Positions 1 to 5,564 of a DNA stretch of 7,583 nucleotides are shown in pieces. The position numbers and the translations under genes were made by a program. Every line of letters begins with the position of its first letter. The stretch's first letter is position 1. This stretch comes from Oscillospiraceae bacterium. Its GTDB lineage: Bacteria; Bacillota; Clostridia; Oscillospirales; Oscillospiraceae. The stretch lies in the NCBI GenBank assembly GCA_020025425.1, contig JAHHSD010000066.1, positions 1 through 7,583 on the forward strand, written 5' to 3'. Below the pieces are notes generated by a model, which saw nothing but the letters and a program-made list of their open reading frames with translations, searched no databases and was not told where the DNA came from.

Positions 1-115
1 CACATTGACACCGCATTTCTGAAAGAACCGTGTTTCCCCAGAACGCTGCACCCGGTGCGGCCTTGCGGGCACTTCTAAAAAGTGCAGGACGAAACAAGGT
101 TGTGGTGTGGCTGAG
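1..115. other. Unassigned segment, no gene recognised
   Basis: No start codon with a ribosome binding site and no recognisable protein is visible here. On the plus strand, frame 1 is open from the window edge to a TAA ending at 78, giving about 25 residues that I cannot match to any family, so it could be the tail of an upstream gene or chance. A small hairpin, GCACTT / AAGTGC with a 5-nt loop, spans 69-85 and overlaps that stop. It has no T-run on the plus strand, so I do not call it a terminator. The segment grades into the structured repeat that starts near 116. Confidence 0.4.
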
Positions 116-340
116 CGAGGGGCGGCAGCCGAAGCTGGAAAAGCACCTGACCGATTCGTTTAGGGCTGGACCTCACGGTCTGGGGGCGTCCTAAACCTGC
201 ACCGCCGCGGACCTTTGGGGTTTCAGGGGCCGAAGCCCCTGATCGTTTTCCGTCTGCTTTTGCGATCAAAAGCAGACCCCGCCGGGAGGGCGAGGACCTC
301 TGGCGCAAGTGCCAGGAAAACGAGATCAAACCTCCCAGGC
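116..340 (+). repeat. Multi-hairpin repeat, copy 1 (plus orientation)
   Basis: This stretch aligns collinearly with the reverse complement of 361-567. The anchors are a 20-nt block at 116-135 (17 of 20 identical to 567-548 read on minus), GGCTGGA near 164-170, CCTGCACCGCCGC at 196-208 (13 of 13 identical), TGGGGT, and a hairpin at 223-242. Four hairpins follow in order: H1 223-242 (TCAGGGGC, CGAA loop), H2 252-277 (11-bp stem), H3 280-292 (CGCC/GGCG) and H4 300-315 (CTGGC/GCCAG). An outer pairing of 281-289 with 331-340 encloses H4. Such interspersed structured repeats are plausible for gut Oscillospiraceae, but the family name and true ends are unknown to me. It may be a non-coding RNA, a MITE-like element, or a decayed piece of either. 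Confidence 0.65.
223..277 (+). repeat. Paired hairpins H1 and H2 of repeat copy 1
   Basis: H1 (223-242) has an 8-bp stem, TCAGGGGC with GCCCCTGA, closed by a CGAA loop. A 9-nt linker containing TTTTC leads to H2 (252-277), which pairs GTCTGCTTTTG with CAAAAGCAGAC around a CGAT loop. Neither hairpin is followed by a T-run on the plus strand, so they are not simple terminators. The same two-hairpin unit with the same linker length recurs in inverted orientation at 407-461. Confidence 0.75.
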
Positions 341-360
341 ATAAATTTGATAAACTGTTT

Positions 361-567
361 CGCCTGCGGGCGGGACGGTGGTTAGGATGATTTCGCCTCC
401 GGGCGACCCGATTTTTCCCGTCAAAAATCGGGGAAAAGACGCCAGGGGCCCCGGCCCCTGGTACCCCATGAGAGGGCGGCGGTGCAGGGCTTGTACACAG
501 CAAGCCCTCAGCATCCAGCCACAGCGTATCAAATTGGCAATCGCGCGGCTGCGCCTGCCGGCCCTCG
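361..567 (-). repeat. Multi-hairpin repeat, copy 2 (minus orientation)
   Basis: Read on the minus strand, this copy carries the same ordered blocks as 116-340: the 20-nt anchor (567-548), GGCTGGA, CCTGCACCGCCGC (488-476), TGGGGT, H1 (461-442), H2 (432-407), H3 (406-393, TCGCC/GGCGA) and an H4 equivalent (372-361, CGCC/GGCG). The distance from the first anchor to the 13-mer is 79 nt here and 80 nt in copy 1. The two copies converge on a short AT-rich centre at about 341-360. The sequence has diverged well beyond the anchors, so this is an old pair or two different subfamily members, not a recent duplication. Confidence 0.65.
407..461 (-). repeat. Paired hairpins H1 and H2 of repeat copy 2
   Basis: On the minus strand, H1 (461-442) pairs CCAGGGGC with GCCCCTGG. 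A 9-nt linker again contains TTTTC. H2 (432-407) pairs CCCGATTTTT with AAAAATCGGG around a 6-nt loop. The H2 stem differs in sequence from that of copy 1 (252-277) on both sides, yet both are perfectly paired. That is the pattern expected from compensatory change. Confidence 0.75.
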
Positions 568-723
568 TAGGGATACCCACCCAGCCCTGTCCAGCGCTGC
601 CCCTGAATTTCTGCCAGAAATGCCGCCAATGTCTGCCTGCTTCTCTTGGAAGCTTGGCGGTTGAAGGGGCGGGCAAAAACCATTCAACGAAAACCAACCA
701 CGATTTTATTTTGGAGGTGGCTC
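568..723. other. mutL upstream region
   Basis: No gene is recognised here. The stretch from about 568 to 690 lies outside the alignable part of repeat copy 2. A 6-bp inverted repeat, GTTGAA / TTCAAC (660-665 and 683-688), has an AT-richer stretch between it and the mutL ribosome binding site. I could not find a convincing -35/-10 pair for mutL, so its promoter may lie inside or upstream of the repeat pair, or be weak. Confidence 0.4.
713..717 (+). promoter_or_regulatory. mutL ribosome binding site
   Basis: GGAGG lies 6 nt before ATG 724. This fixes the mutL start: the same frame is open back to an ATG at 646, but that would add 26 non-MutL-like residues and has no Shine-Dalgarno sequence. 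The protein from 724 begins just ahead of the family's N-terminal block (IKVLDTHVADLIAAGEVVERP). Confidence 0.85.
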
Positions 724-2703
724 ATGCCGGACATCAAAGTATTAGACACCCATGTGGCAGACCTGATCGCCGCCGGCGAGGTGGTGGAGCGGCCGGCCAG
801 CGTGGCCAAGGAGCTGCTGGAGAACGCCATCGACGCGGGCGCCACAGCGGTCACCGTGGAGATCGCCCACGGCGGGATGACCTTCCTGCGGGTGAGCGAC
901 AACGGCTGCGGCATCCCCGCCGACCAGCTGTCCACCGCCTTCCTCCGCCACGCCACCAGCAAGCTGCGCACCCAGTACGACCTGGAGGCCATCGGCACCC
1001 TGGGGTTCCGGGGCGAGGCCCTGGCAGCCATCTCCGCCGTCTCCCGGATCGACGTGATGTCCCGCACCCAGGACGCTCCTCTGGGGGCCTCTCTGGCCCT
1101 GGAGGGCGGTGTGCCCGGCCGGGTGGAGGAGGCGGGCTGCCCCCTGGGCACCACCATCGTGGTCCGGGACCTCTTTTTCAACACCCCCGCCCGGCTGAAA
1201 TTTATGAAGCGGGACTCCGCCGAGGGGGCGGCAGTTTTTGCCGCCGTTCAGCACACCGCCCTCTCCCACCCCGAGGTCAGCGTGAAATTCATCCGGGACG
1301 GCAAGCAGGAGCTGCTCACCCCCGGGGACGGACAGCTGAAATCCTCGGTTTACGCCGTGCTGGGCCGGGAGATCGCCCTGGGGCTGCTCCCCGTCCAGGG
1401 CAGCGGTGAGGAGATGGAGGTCACCGGCTTCGCCTCTCTGCCCACCTGCTGCCGGGGCAGCCGGAGCTGCCAGTACTTCTTTGTCAACGGGCGGCAGATC
1501 AAGTCCCGGCTGATGATGGCCGCCCTGGAGGAGGCCTACAAAAACCAGAAGATGGTGGGAAAATTCCCCGCCTGCGTCCTCCACCTGCAAATGAAGCTCA
1601 ATGCGGTGGACGTCAACGTCCACCCCGCCAAGACCGAGGTGAAGTTCGGCAGCGAGCGGCGGGTGTTCGATGCGGTCTACCACGCCGTCCTCTCCGCCCT
1701 GGAACGGGACCGGTCCCGGCCCAGCGCCGCCCCGGACCGCCCCGCCCCCCACGACACGGTTTCCACAAATCAGATCAAATTGGGGAATCCTGCCCCCCAG
1801 CCCCTGCGGACCCAGCTCCCCCTCCGGGATGCGGCCCGGGTGCGGACTCCGGTCCAGGAGAAAAAATTCTCCACAGAACAGGTCAAATATGTGGAAAAAA
1901 TCCCGGAGCAGCCGGAAAAGGCGGAGCTCCCACCCCTGAATCCGCCGGAAAAAGCAGAAAAAGAGAAGAAACCCCTCCAGGTTTCCCACCGCCCTGTGGA
2001 TATTTTATGGGAGGAGCCGCCCAAGCCGGCCCCTCAGCCCGAGCCGGTCCCGGAGACTCCCGCACCCAAGGCGGAGCCGGAGCCACGGGAAGTTTCCACC
2101 GCATCCGCCGAAATTGTGGAAGAATCTCAGCCTGAGACGGAGCCCTGGCGGGTGGCCGGGGAGGTGTTCCACACCTACATCCTGGTGGAGCAGGGGGAAA
2201 AACTGCTGTTCATCGACAAGCACGCCGCCCACGAGCGGATGAATTTTGACCGGATGAAGGCCCAGGACTACCAGCCCATGGTCCAGACCCTGCTGGTCCC
2301 CCTCACCCTCCACCCCTCCGCCCAGGAGGGAGAGGTCCTGCTGTCCCACCTGCCCCTGCTGGAGGAGTTCGGCTTCGGGGTGGAGGACTTCGGCGGCGGC
2401 GCCCTGATCGTCCGCCAGGCCCCCTTTGACGTGGACCCCGGGGACGTGGAGAACACCCTGCTGGAGATCGCCCAGAAGCTGCTGTCCACCGGCCGGGCGG
2501 ATCCCTCGGCGGCCCGGGACGAGCTGCTCCACACCATGGCCTGCAAGGCGGCCATCAAGGGGGGCTGGAAGAGCGGCCCCCAGGAGCTGGAGCGGGTGGC
2601 CCAGGCGGTGATGAGCGGCCAGGTGCGCTACTGCCCCCACGGCCGCCCCGTGGCGGTGGAGATGACCGAGAAGCAGCTGGAAAAGCTGTTCAAGCGGATC
2701 TGA
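724..2703 (+). CDS. mutL: DNA mismatch repair protein MutL (endonuclease type)
   Basis: MutL couples mismatch recognition by MutS to strand removal. In bacteria lacking MutH it nicks DNA itself. The 659-residue protein has the GHKL ATPase domain first: ENAIDAGA at 33-40 (catalytic Glu33), DNGCGI at 59-64, RHATSK at 75-80 and GFRGEAL at 94-100. The transducer domain follows, with NTPARLKF at 153-160, FVNGRQI at 253-259 and the VNVHPAKTEVKF block ending at 308. A Pro/Glu/Lys-rich linker spans about 330-475. The C-terminal domain has DKHAAHERMNFD at 498-509, a QTLLVP beta-clamp-like motif at 521-526, ACKAAIKGG at 606-614 and CPHGRP at 637-642. These are the metal-site motifs of endonuclease MutL. 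The first motif departs from the consensus DQHA(X)2E(X)4E at two places (Lys499, Asp509), while Asp498, His500 and Glu504 are kept. Neither mutS nor miaA/hfq adjoins it inside the window. Confidence 0.97.
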   Translation: MPDIKVLDTHVADLIAAGEVVERPASVAKELLENAIDAGATAVTVEIAHGGMTFLRVSDNGCGIPADQLSTAFLRHATSKLRTQYDLEAIGTLGFRGEALAAISAVSRIDVMSRTQDAPLGASLALEGGVPGRVEEAGCPLGTTIVVRDLFFNTPARLKFMKRDSAEGAAVFAAVQHTALSHPEVSVKFIRDGKQELLTPGDGQLKSSVYAVLGREIALGLLPVQGSGEEMEVTGFASLPTCCRGSRSCQYFFVNGRQIKSRLMMAALEEAYKNQKMVGKFPACVLHLQMKLNAVDVNVHPAKTEVKFGSERRVFDAVYHAVLSALERDRSRPSAAPDRPAPHDTVSTNQIKLGNPAPQPLRTQLPLRDAARVRTPVQEKKFSTEQVKYVEKIPEQPEKAELPPLNPPEKAEKEKKPLQVSHRPVDILWEEPPKPAPQPEPVPETPAPKAEPEPREVSTASAEIVEESQPETEPWRVAGEVFHTYILVEQGEKLLFIDKHAAHERMNFDRMKAQDYQPMVQTLLVPLTLHPSAQEGEVLLSHLPLLEEFGFGVEDFGGGALIVRQAPFDVDPGDVENTLLEIAQKLLSTGRADPSAARDELLHTMACKAAIKGGWKSGPQELERVAQAVMSGQVRYCPHGRPVAVEMTEKQLEKLFKRI

Positions 2704-2715
2704 GCCAAAAAAAGA

Positions 2716-2743
2716 TTGACAAATCCGGTGGTACCGATATAAT
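2716..2743 (+). promoter_or_regulatory. Consensus sigma-A promoter for the EIIC gene
   Basis: TTGACA (2716-2721), a 16-nt spacer and TATAAT (2738-2743) match both consensus hexamers exactly, 12 nt after the mutL stop. The expected transcription start is about 2750, which leaves a leader of roughly 60 nt before ATG 2811. Such a strong core promoter is usually held in check by a regulator, and the dyad starting at 2744 is the obvious candidate target. Confidence 0.85.
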
Positions 2744-2782
2744 GGCTATACATGTGTCTTGACACTTGTATAGCCATTTTTT
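2744..2782 (+). terminator. Dyad plus T-run: mutL terminator and/or operator
   Basis: GGCTATACATGTGTC (2744-2758) and GACACTTGTATAGCC (2761-2775) form a 15-bp inverted repeat with one mismatch and a 2-nt centre. They are followed by A and six T (2777-2782). As RNA made by read-through from mutL this is a plausible intrinsic terminator. As DNA it sits directly over the predicted start site of the 2716-2743 promoter, where a dimeric repressor would block initiation. Both roles are compatible, and the sequence alone does not decide between them. Confidence 0.7.
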
Positions 2783-2810
2783 ATGGAATAAGGAGAAGAG
2801 AGAGAAGAAA

Positions 2811-3884
2811 ATGGAAAAATTCAAGGAATTCTGCGCCCGGAAAAACATTGTTTTTTCGGCAAAGCGGTACGGGATCGACGCGCTGGGGGCCATGGCCCAG
2901 GGCCTGTTCTGCTCCCTGCTGATCGGCACCATCATCAAGACGCTGGGCTTGCAGCTGGGCATTCCCTACCTGGTGGACATCGGAAGCTACGCTATGGCCA
3001 TGGCCGGGCCGGCGATGGCGGTGGCCATCGGATACGCCCTGAAGGCCGACCCCATGGTGCTGTTTTCCCTGGCGGCGGTGGGCTGGGCGGCCAATGCGGA
3101 GGGCGGCGCAGGCGGCCCGCTGGCGGTGCTGCTCATCGCCATTGTGGCCGCTGAGTGCGGCAAGGCGGTGTCCAGGGAGACCAAGATCGACCTGCTGGTC
3201 ACCCCCTCCGTGACCATTTTGGTGGGCGTGGCCCTGGCCAAGTGGATCGCGCCCCCCATCGGCGGGCTGGCCGCCCGGTTCGGCGACATGATCGACTCGG
3301 CCACCAAGCTCCAGCCCCTCTGGATGGGCATTGCCGTCTCTGTGCTGGTGGGCATCGCCCTGACCCTGCCCATCTCCTCGGCGGCCATCTGCCACGTGCT
3401 GGGCCTGGTGGGCCTGGCTGGCGGCGCGGCGGTGGCCGGCTGCTGCGCCCAGATGGTGGGCTTCGCCGTCATGTCCTTCCGGGAGAACAGCTGGGGCGGC
3501 CTGATCAGCCAAGGCGTGGGCACCTCCATGCTCCAGATGCCCAATATCATCAAGAACCCCCGGATCTGGATTCCCCCCATCCTCGCTTCCGCCATTACCG
3601 GCCCCCTGGCCACCTGTCTGTTCCGGCTGGAGATGAACGGCGCGGCCATCAACTCGGGCATGGGCACCTGCGGCATGTGTGGTCCCATCGGTGTGTGGAC
3701 CGGCTGGATGGCCCCCTCTGAGGAGGCCCTGGCCAAGGGCGCGGCAGTCCTCTCCCCCACCGGCGTGGACTGGCTGGGCCTGCTGATGATCTGCATTGTC
3801 CTCCCCGCTGTGCTGACCTGGGCCTTCGGACTTTTCTTCCGGAAGATCGGCTGGATCAAGCCCGGTGATCTGACCCTGGAGTAA
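2811..3884 (+). CDS. PTS EIIC-type membrane protein (PTS_EIIC_2-like)
   Basis: This is a 357-residue polytopic membrane protein. After a short charged N-terminus (about 1-20), Ala/Gly/Leu-rich hydrophobic stretches recur at roughly 22-46, 57-78, 82-97, 103-116, 128-147, 170-205, 207-222, 252-271 and 322-345. A Gly/Cys-rich loop, GMGTCGMCGPIG, lies at about 283-294. Composition, length and these blocks resemble the PTS_EIIC_2 family (putative IIC permeases of the phosphotransferase system). Substrate is unknown. No EIIA or EIIB gene or phosphorylatable domain is present, so transport by a complete PTS cannot be inferred from this locus. ATG 2811 is preferred; AGGAG at 2791-2795 lies 15 nt upstream, which is long, but the stretch between is purine-rich. 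An in-frame TTG at 2766 lies inside the dyad and is unlikely to be used. Confidence 0.8.
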   Translation: MEKFKEFCARKNIVFSAKRYGIDALGAMAQGLFCSLLIGTIIKTLGLQLGIPYLVDIGSYAMAMAGPAMAVAIGYALKADPMVLFSLAAVGWAANAEGGAGGPLAVLLIAIVAAECGKAVSRETKIDLLVTPSVTILVGVALAKWIAPPIGGLAARFGDMIDSATKLQPLWMGIAVSVLVGIALTLPISSAAICHVLGLVGLAGGAAVAGCCAQMVGFAVMSFRENSWGGLISQGVGTSMLQMPNIIKNPRIWIPPILASAITGPLATCLFRLEMNGAAINSGMGTCGMCGPIGVWTGWMAPSEEALAKGAAVLSPTGVDWLGLLMICIVLPAVLTWAFGLFFRKIGWIKPGDLTLE

Positions 3885-3895
3885 GCAGAAACAGA

Positions 3896-3938
3896 AAAAC
3901 GCCGCAGGAGAATGGCTCTCCTGCGGCGTTTTGTTTTG
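3896..3938 (+). terminator. Intrinsic terminator of the EIIC gene
   Basis: A perfect 16-bp stem, AAAACGCCGCAGGAGA (3896-3911) with its complement at 3917-3932 and a 5-nt loop, is followed by TTTTGTTTTG. It starts 11 nt after the EIIC stop. Confidence 0.93.
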
Positions 3939-3942
3939 AAAA

Positions 3943-3980
3943 TAGAAAGGCCAAGGCCCCTTCATAATGAAGGGGCCTTG
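3943..3980 (-). terminator. Intrinsic terminator of gdhA
   Basis: CAAGGCCCCTTCAT (3952-3965) and ATGAAGGGGCCTTG (3967-3980) form a perfect 14-bp dyad with a 1-nt centre. On the minus strand a pyrimidine/T-rich tail (CCTTTCTATTTTC) follows, about 40 nt beyond the gdhA stop. With 3896-3938 it makes a convergent double terminator. Confidence 0.85.
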
Positions 3981-4019
3981 ACGAGAAGGGGGAATTGAGT
4001 GAATCAATTAAAGCCTTGA

Positions 4020-5372
4020 TTAGAACACACCCTGAGCCATCATGGCGTCGGCAACCTTCTGGAAGCCAACCAGGTTAGCACCAGCGACCAGGTCATAGCC
4101 CAGGCCATAGCGCTCGGCAACCTCGACGGTGGAGTGGTAGATGTTCTTCATGATGCCCTCCAGCTTAGCGTCGACCTCCTCAGCGGACCAGTACAGACGC
4201 TCAGCGTTCTGAGCCATCTCCAGCTCGGAGACGGACACGCCACCGGCGTTGACAGCCTTAGAAGGAGCAACGACCATGTGCTTCTGCTCACGCAGGAAGG
4301 TCAGAGCCTCGTTGGTGGTGGGCATGTTAGCGACCTCGATGTAGTACTTAACACCGGACTCAGCGATCAGCTTAGCGGACTCCATGGTGACGTCGTTCTG
4401 GGTAGCGGCGGGCATGTAGATGTCCACGTCCTTGACGCCCCAGCACTTCTTGCCGGCGACGAACTCGCAGCCGAACTTGTCAGCATAGGGCTTGCAGTGC
4501 ATAGGATCGTTGGCGCGCATCTCCAGGATGAAGTTCAGCTTCTCCTCGGTGTCGACACCGTCGGGATCGTGGATGTAGCCGTCGGGGCCAGCGAAGTAGG
4601 TGACCTTGGCGCCCAGCTGGTGGCACTTCTTCATGATGCCCCAGCCCACGTTGCCGTAGCCGGACATAGCGATGCGCTTGCCCTTGATGTCCTCGCCGTC
4701 GTGCTTCAGGGCCTCGACCAGATAGTACACAGCACCGAAGCCGGTAGCCTCAGGACGCATGATGGAGCCGCCGGTGGTGACAGCCTTACCGGACATAGCG
4801 CCGAACTCAGCAGCGCCAACAATGCGGCGATACTGACCATACAGATAGCCGATCTCCTTGCCGCTGACACCCAGGTCGCCGGCGGGGCAGTCGATATCCT
4901 GGCCGATGTGACGATACAGCTCGGTCATGAAGGCCTGGCAGAAACGCATGATCTCAGCGTCGGACTTGCCGATGGGATCGAAGTCGGAACCGCCCTTGGC
5001 GCCGCCGATGGGCAGGCCGGTCAGAGCGTCCTTGTAGACCTGCTCGAAGCCCAGGAACTTGATGATGGACAGGTTAACGGAAGGAGCGAAACGCAGACCG
5101 CCCTTGTAGGGGCCGAGGGCAGCGCTGTACTGCACGCGGTAGCCGCGGTTGACGTGCCAGGAACCATCGTCGGCCATCCAGGTCACGCGGAACTCGACCA
5201 CGCGCTCGGGCTCGACCATACGCTCCAGCATAGCGACCTTCTCATACTCGGGGTGGGCGTTGATAACAGGCTCCAGGGAGGTCAGGACCTCTTCAACAGT
5301 CTGCAGGAATTCAGGCTCGTTAGCATTCTTAGCCTTAGTGTCGGCCAGAACTCGCTCAATGTACTTGTTCAT
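4020..5372 (-). CDS. gdhA: Glutamate dehydrogenase
   Basis: The enzyme interconverts 2-oxoglutarate plus ammonium and glutamate in the cytoplasm. The 450-residue length is typical of hexameric bacterial GDH. The catalytic set of the C. symbiosum enzyme is present with an offset of one: Lys90 in GPYKGG, Lys114, Lys126 in PIGGAKGG and Asp166 in AGDLG. Ser382 in the GGVSVS block matches Ser380 there. The nucleotide-binding loop SGYGNVG is at 237-243, followed by GPDGYI at 262-267. That second motif resembles the NAD-dependent C. symbiosum enzyme more than the NADP-dependent E. coli one, so cofactor use is open and NAD(H) is plausible. Codon choice appears to include more GCT and other non-GC-rich codons than neighbouring genes, as in highly expressed genes. 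The gene is monocistronic, with its own upstream control region and terminator. Confidence 0.97.
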   Translation of the reverse strand: MNKYIERVLADTKAKNANEPEFLQTVEEVLTSLEPVINAHPEYEKVAMLERMVEPERVVEFRVTWMADDGSWHVNRGYRVQYSAALGPYKGGLRFAPSVNLSIIKFLGFEQVYKDALTGLPIGGAKGGSDFDPIGKSDAEIMRFCQAFMTELYRHIGQDIDCPAGDLGVSGKEIGYLYGQYRRIVGAAEFGAMSGKAVTTGGSIMRPEATGFGAVYYLVEALKHDGEDIKGKRIAMSGYGNVGWGIMKKCHQLGAKVTYFAGPDGYIHDPDGVDTEEKLNFILEMRANDPMHCKPYADKFGCEFVAGKKCWGVKDVDIYMPAATQNDVTMESAKLIAESGVKYYIEVANMPTTNEALTFLREQKHMVVAPSKAVNAGGVSVSELEMAQNAERLYWSAEEVDAKLEGIMKNIYHSTVEVAERYGLGYDLVAGANLVGFQKVADAMMAQGVF

Positions 5373-5382
5373 TGTACTCATT

Positions 5383-5388
5383 CCTCCT
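5383..5388 (-). promoter_or_regulatory. gdhA ribosome binding site
   Basis: AGGAGG on the minus strand lies 10 nt before ATG at 5372-5370, giving a protein that begins MNKYIERV, in line with MSKYVDRV of C. symbiosum GDH as I recall it. An in-frame ATG 9 nt further upstream is only 1 nt from AGGAGG and too close. Another in-frame ATG at 5450 falls in the promoter/leader region and has no binding site. Confidence 0.85.
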
Positions 5389-5413
5389 GTAAAATATGTT
5401 GGTTGGATGATGA

Positions 5414-5436
5414 CGGGATTACGAAATTGAATCCCG
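5414..5436 (-). promoter_or_regulatory. Small stem-loop in the gdhA leader
   Basis: CGGGATT and AATCCCG form a 7-bp stem with a 9-nt loop, about 25 nt upstream of the gdhA Shine-Dalgarno sequence. It would be transcribed from either candidate gdhA promoter. It has no T-run, so it may be a 5' mRNA stabiliser or have no function. Confidence 0.45.
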
Positions 5437-5455
5437 CATTCCCTCTTCATGTATA

Positions 5456-5483
5456 ATCATAACATAAAAGCGGTAATAGTAAA
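5456..5483 (-). promoter_or_regulatory. Candidate proximal gdhA promoter
   Basis: On the minus strand, TTTACT (5483-5478), a 16-nt spacer and TATGAT (5461-5456) match consensus at 4 of 6 and 5 of 6 positions. Initiation would be near 5449, giving a leader of about 77 nt. In this AT-rich stretch chance matches are common. Confidence 0.4.
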
Positions 5484-5503
5484 TCAGAATTTTTGTGTAT
5501 GTC

Positions 5504-5560
5504 ACTACAATGAAAAAGTTGTAGCGATTTTTTTATCTAACAAAATTATTGTATTTACAA
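5504..5560. promoter_or_regulatory. Clustered TTGTA / TACAA inverted repeats
   Basis: CTACAA (5505-5510) and TTGTAG (5519-5524) form a dyad with an 8-nt centre. TTGTA-TT-TACAA (5549-5560) forms a second, tighter one. A further TTGTA lies at 5586-5590. The second dyad covers the predicted start of the distal gdhA promoter and the first lies between the two promoter candidates, so these could be regulator sites for gdhA. No known regulator is recognised. Confidence 0.35.
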
Positions 5561-5564
5561 ATGA

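Noticed and set aside
13..27. Similarity of GCATTTCTGAAAGAA to the minus strand of 609-623 as an outer extension of the inverted repeat
   Set aside because: The match is 13 of 15, but its distance to the next anchor differs (103 versus 56 nt), so chance is as likely as homology.
223..461. CRISPR array or ordinary terminators for the hairpin series
   Set aside because: There are no regularly spaced identical direct repeats, and H1/H2 lack T-runs in either reading direction, so neither explanation fits.
1..700. tRNA, rRNA or known riboswitch upstream of mutL
   Set aside because: No cloverleaf, CCA end, rRNA core sequence or riboswitch core that I recognise is present; the hairpins are simple stems.
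378..1409. Plus-strand 343-codon open frame overlapping the repeat and the start of mutL
   Set aside because: It is out of frame with mutL, Arg/Gly/Pro-rich and low in complexity, as expected for a shifted frame in GC-rich coding DNA. It has no ribosome binding site.
742..1989. Minus-strand 415-codon open frame antisense to mutL
   Set aside because: Long antisense frames arise where third positions are almost all G or C. The protein is Gly/His/Leu-rich with no domain, whereas mutL opposite has every family motif.
2781..4007. Minus-strand 408-codon open frame antisense to the EIIC gene
   Set aside because: It is a compositional shadow. It runs through both terminators and has no ribosome binding site or recognisable domain.
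5373..5450. In-frame N-terminal extension of gdhA from ATG 5450
   Set aside because: It would translate the leader stem-loop and the Shine-Dalgarno sequence itself, has no ribosome binding site, and makes the protein longer than the family.
4134..5456. Plus-strand 440-codon open frame antisense to gdhA
   Set aside because: It is Val/Leu/Asp/His-rich antisense to a confidently identified gene, with no plausible start signal.
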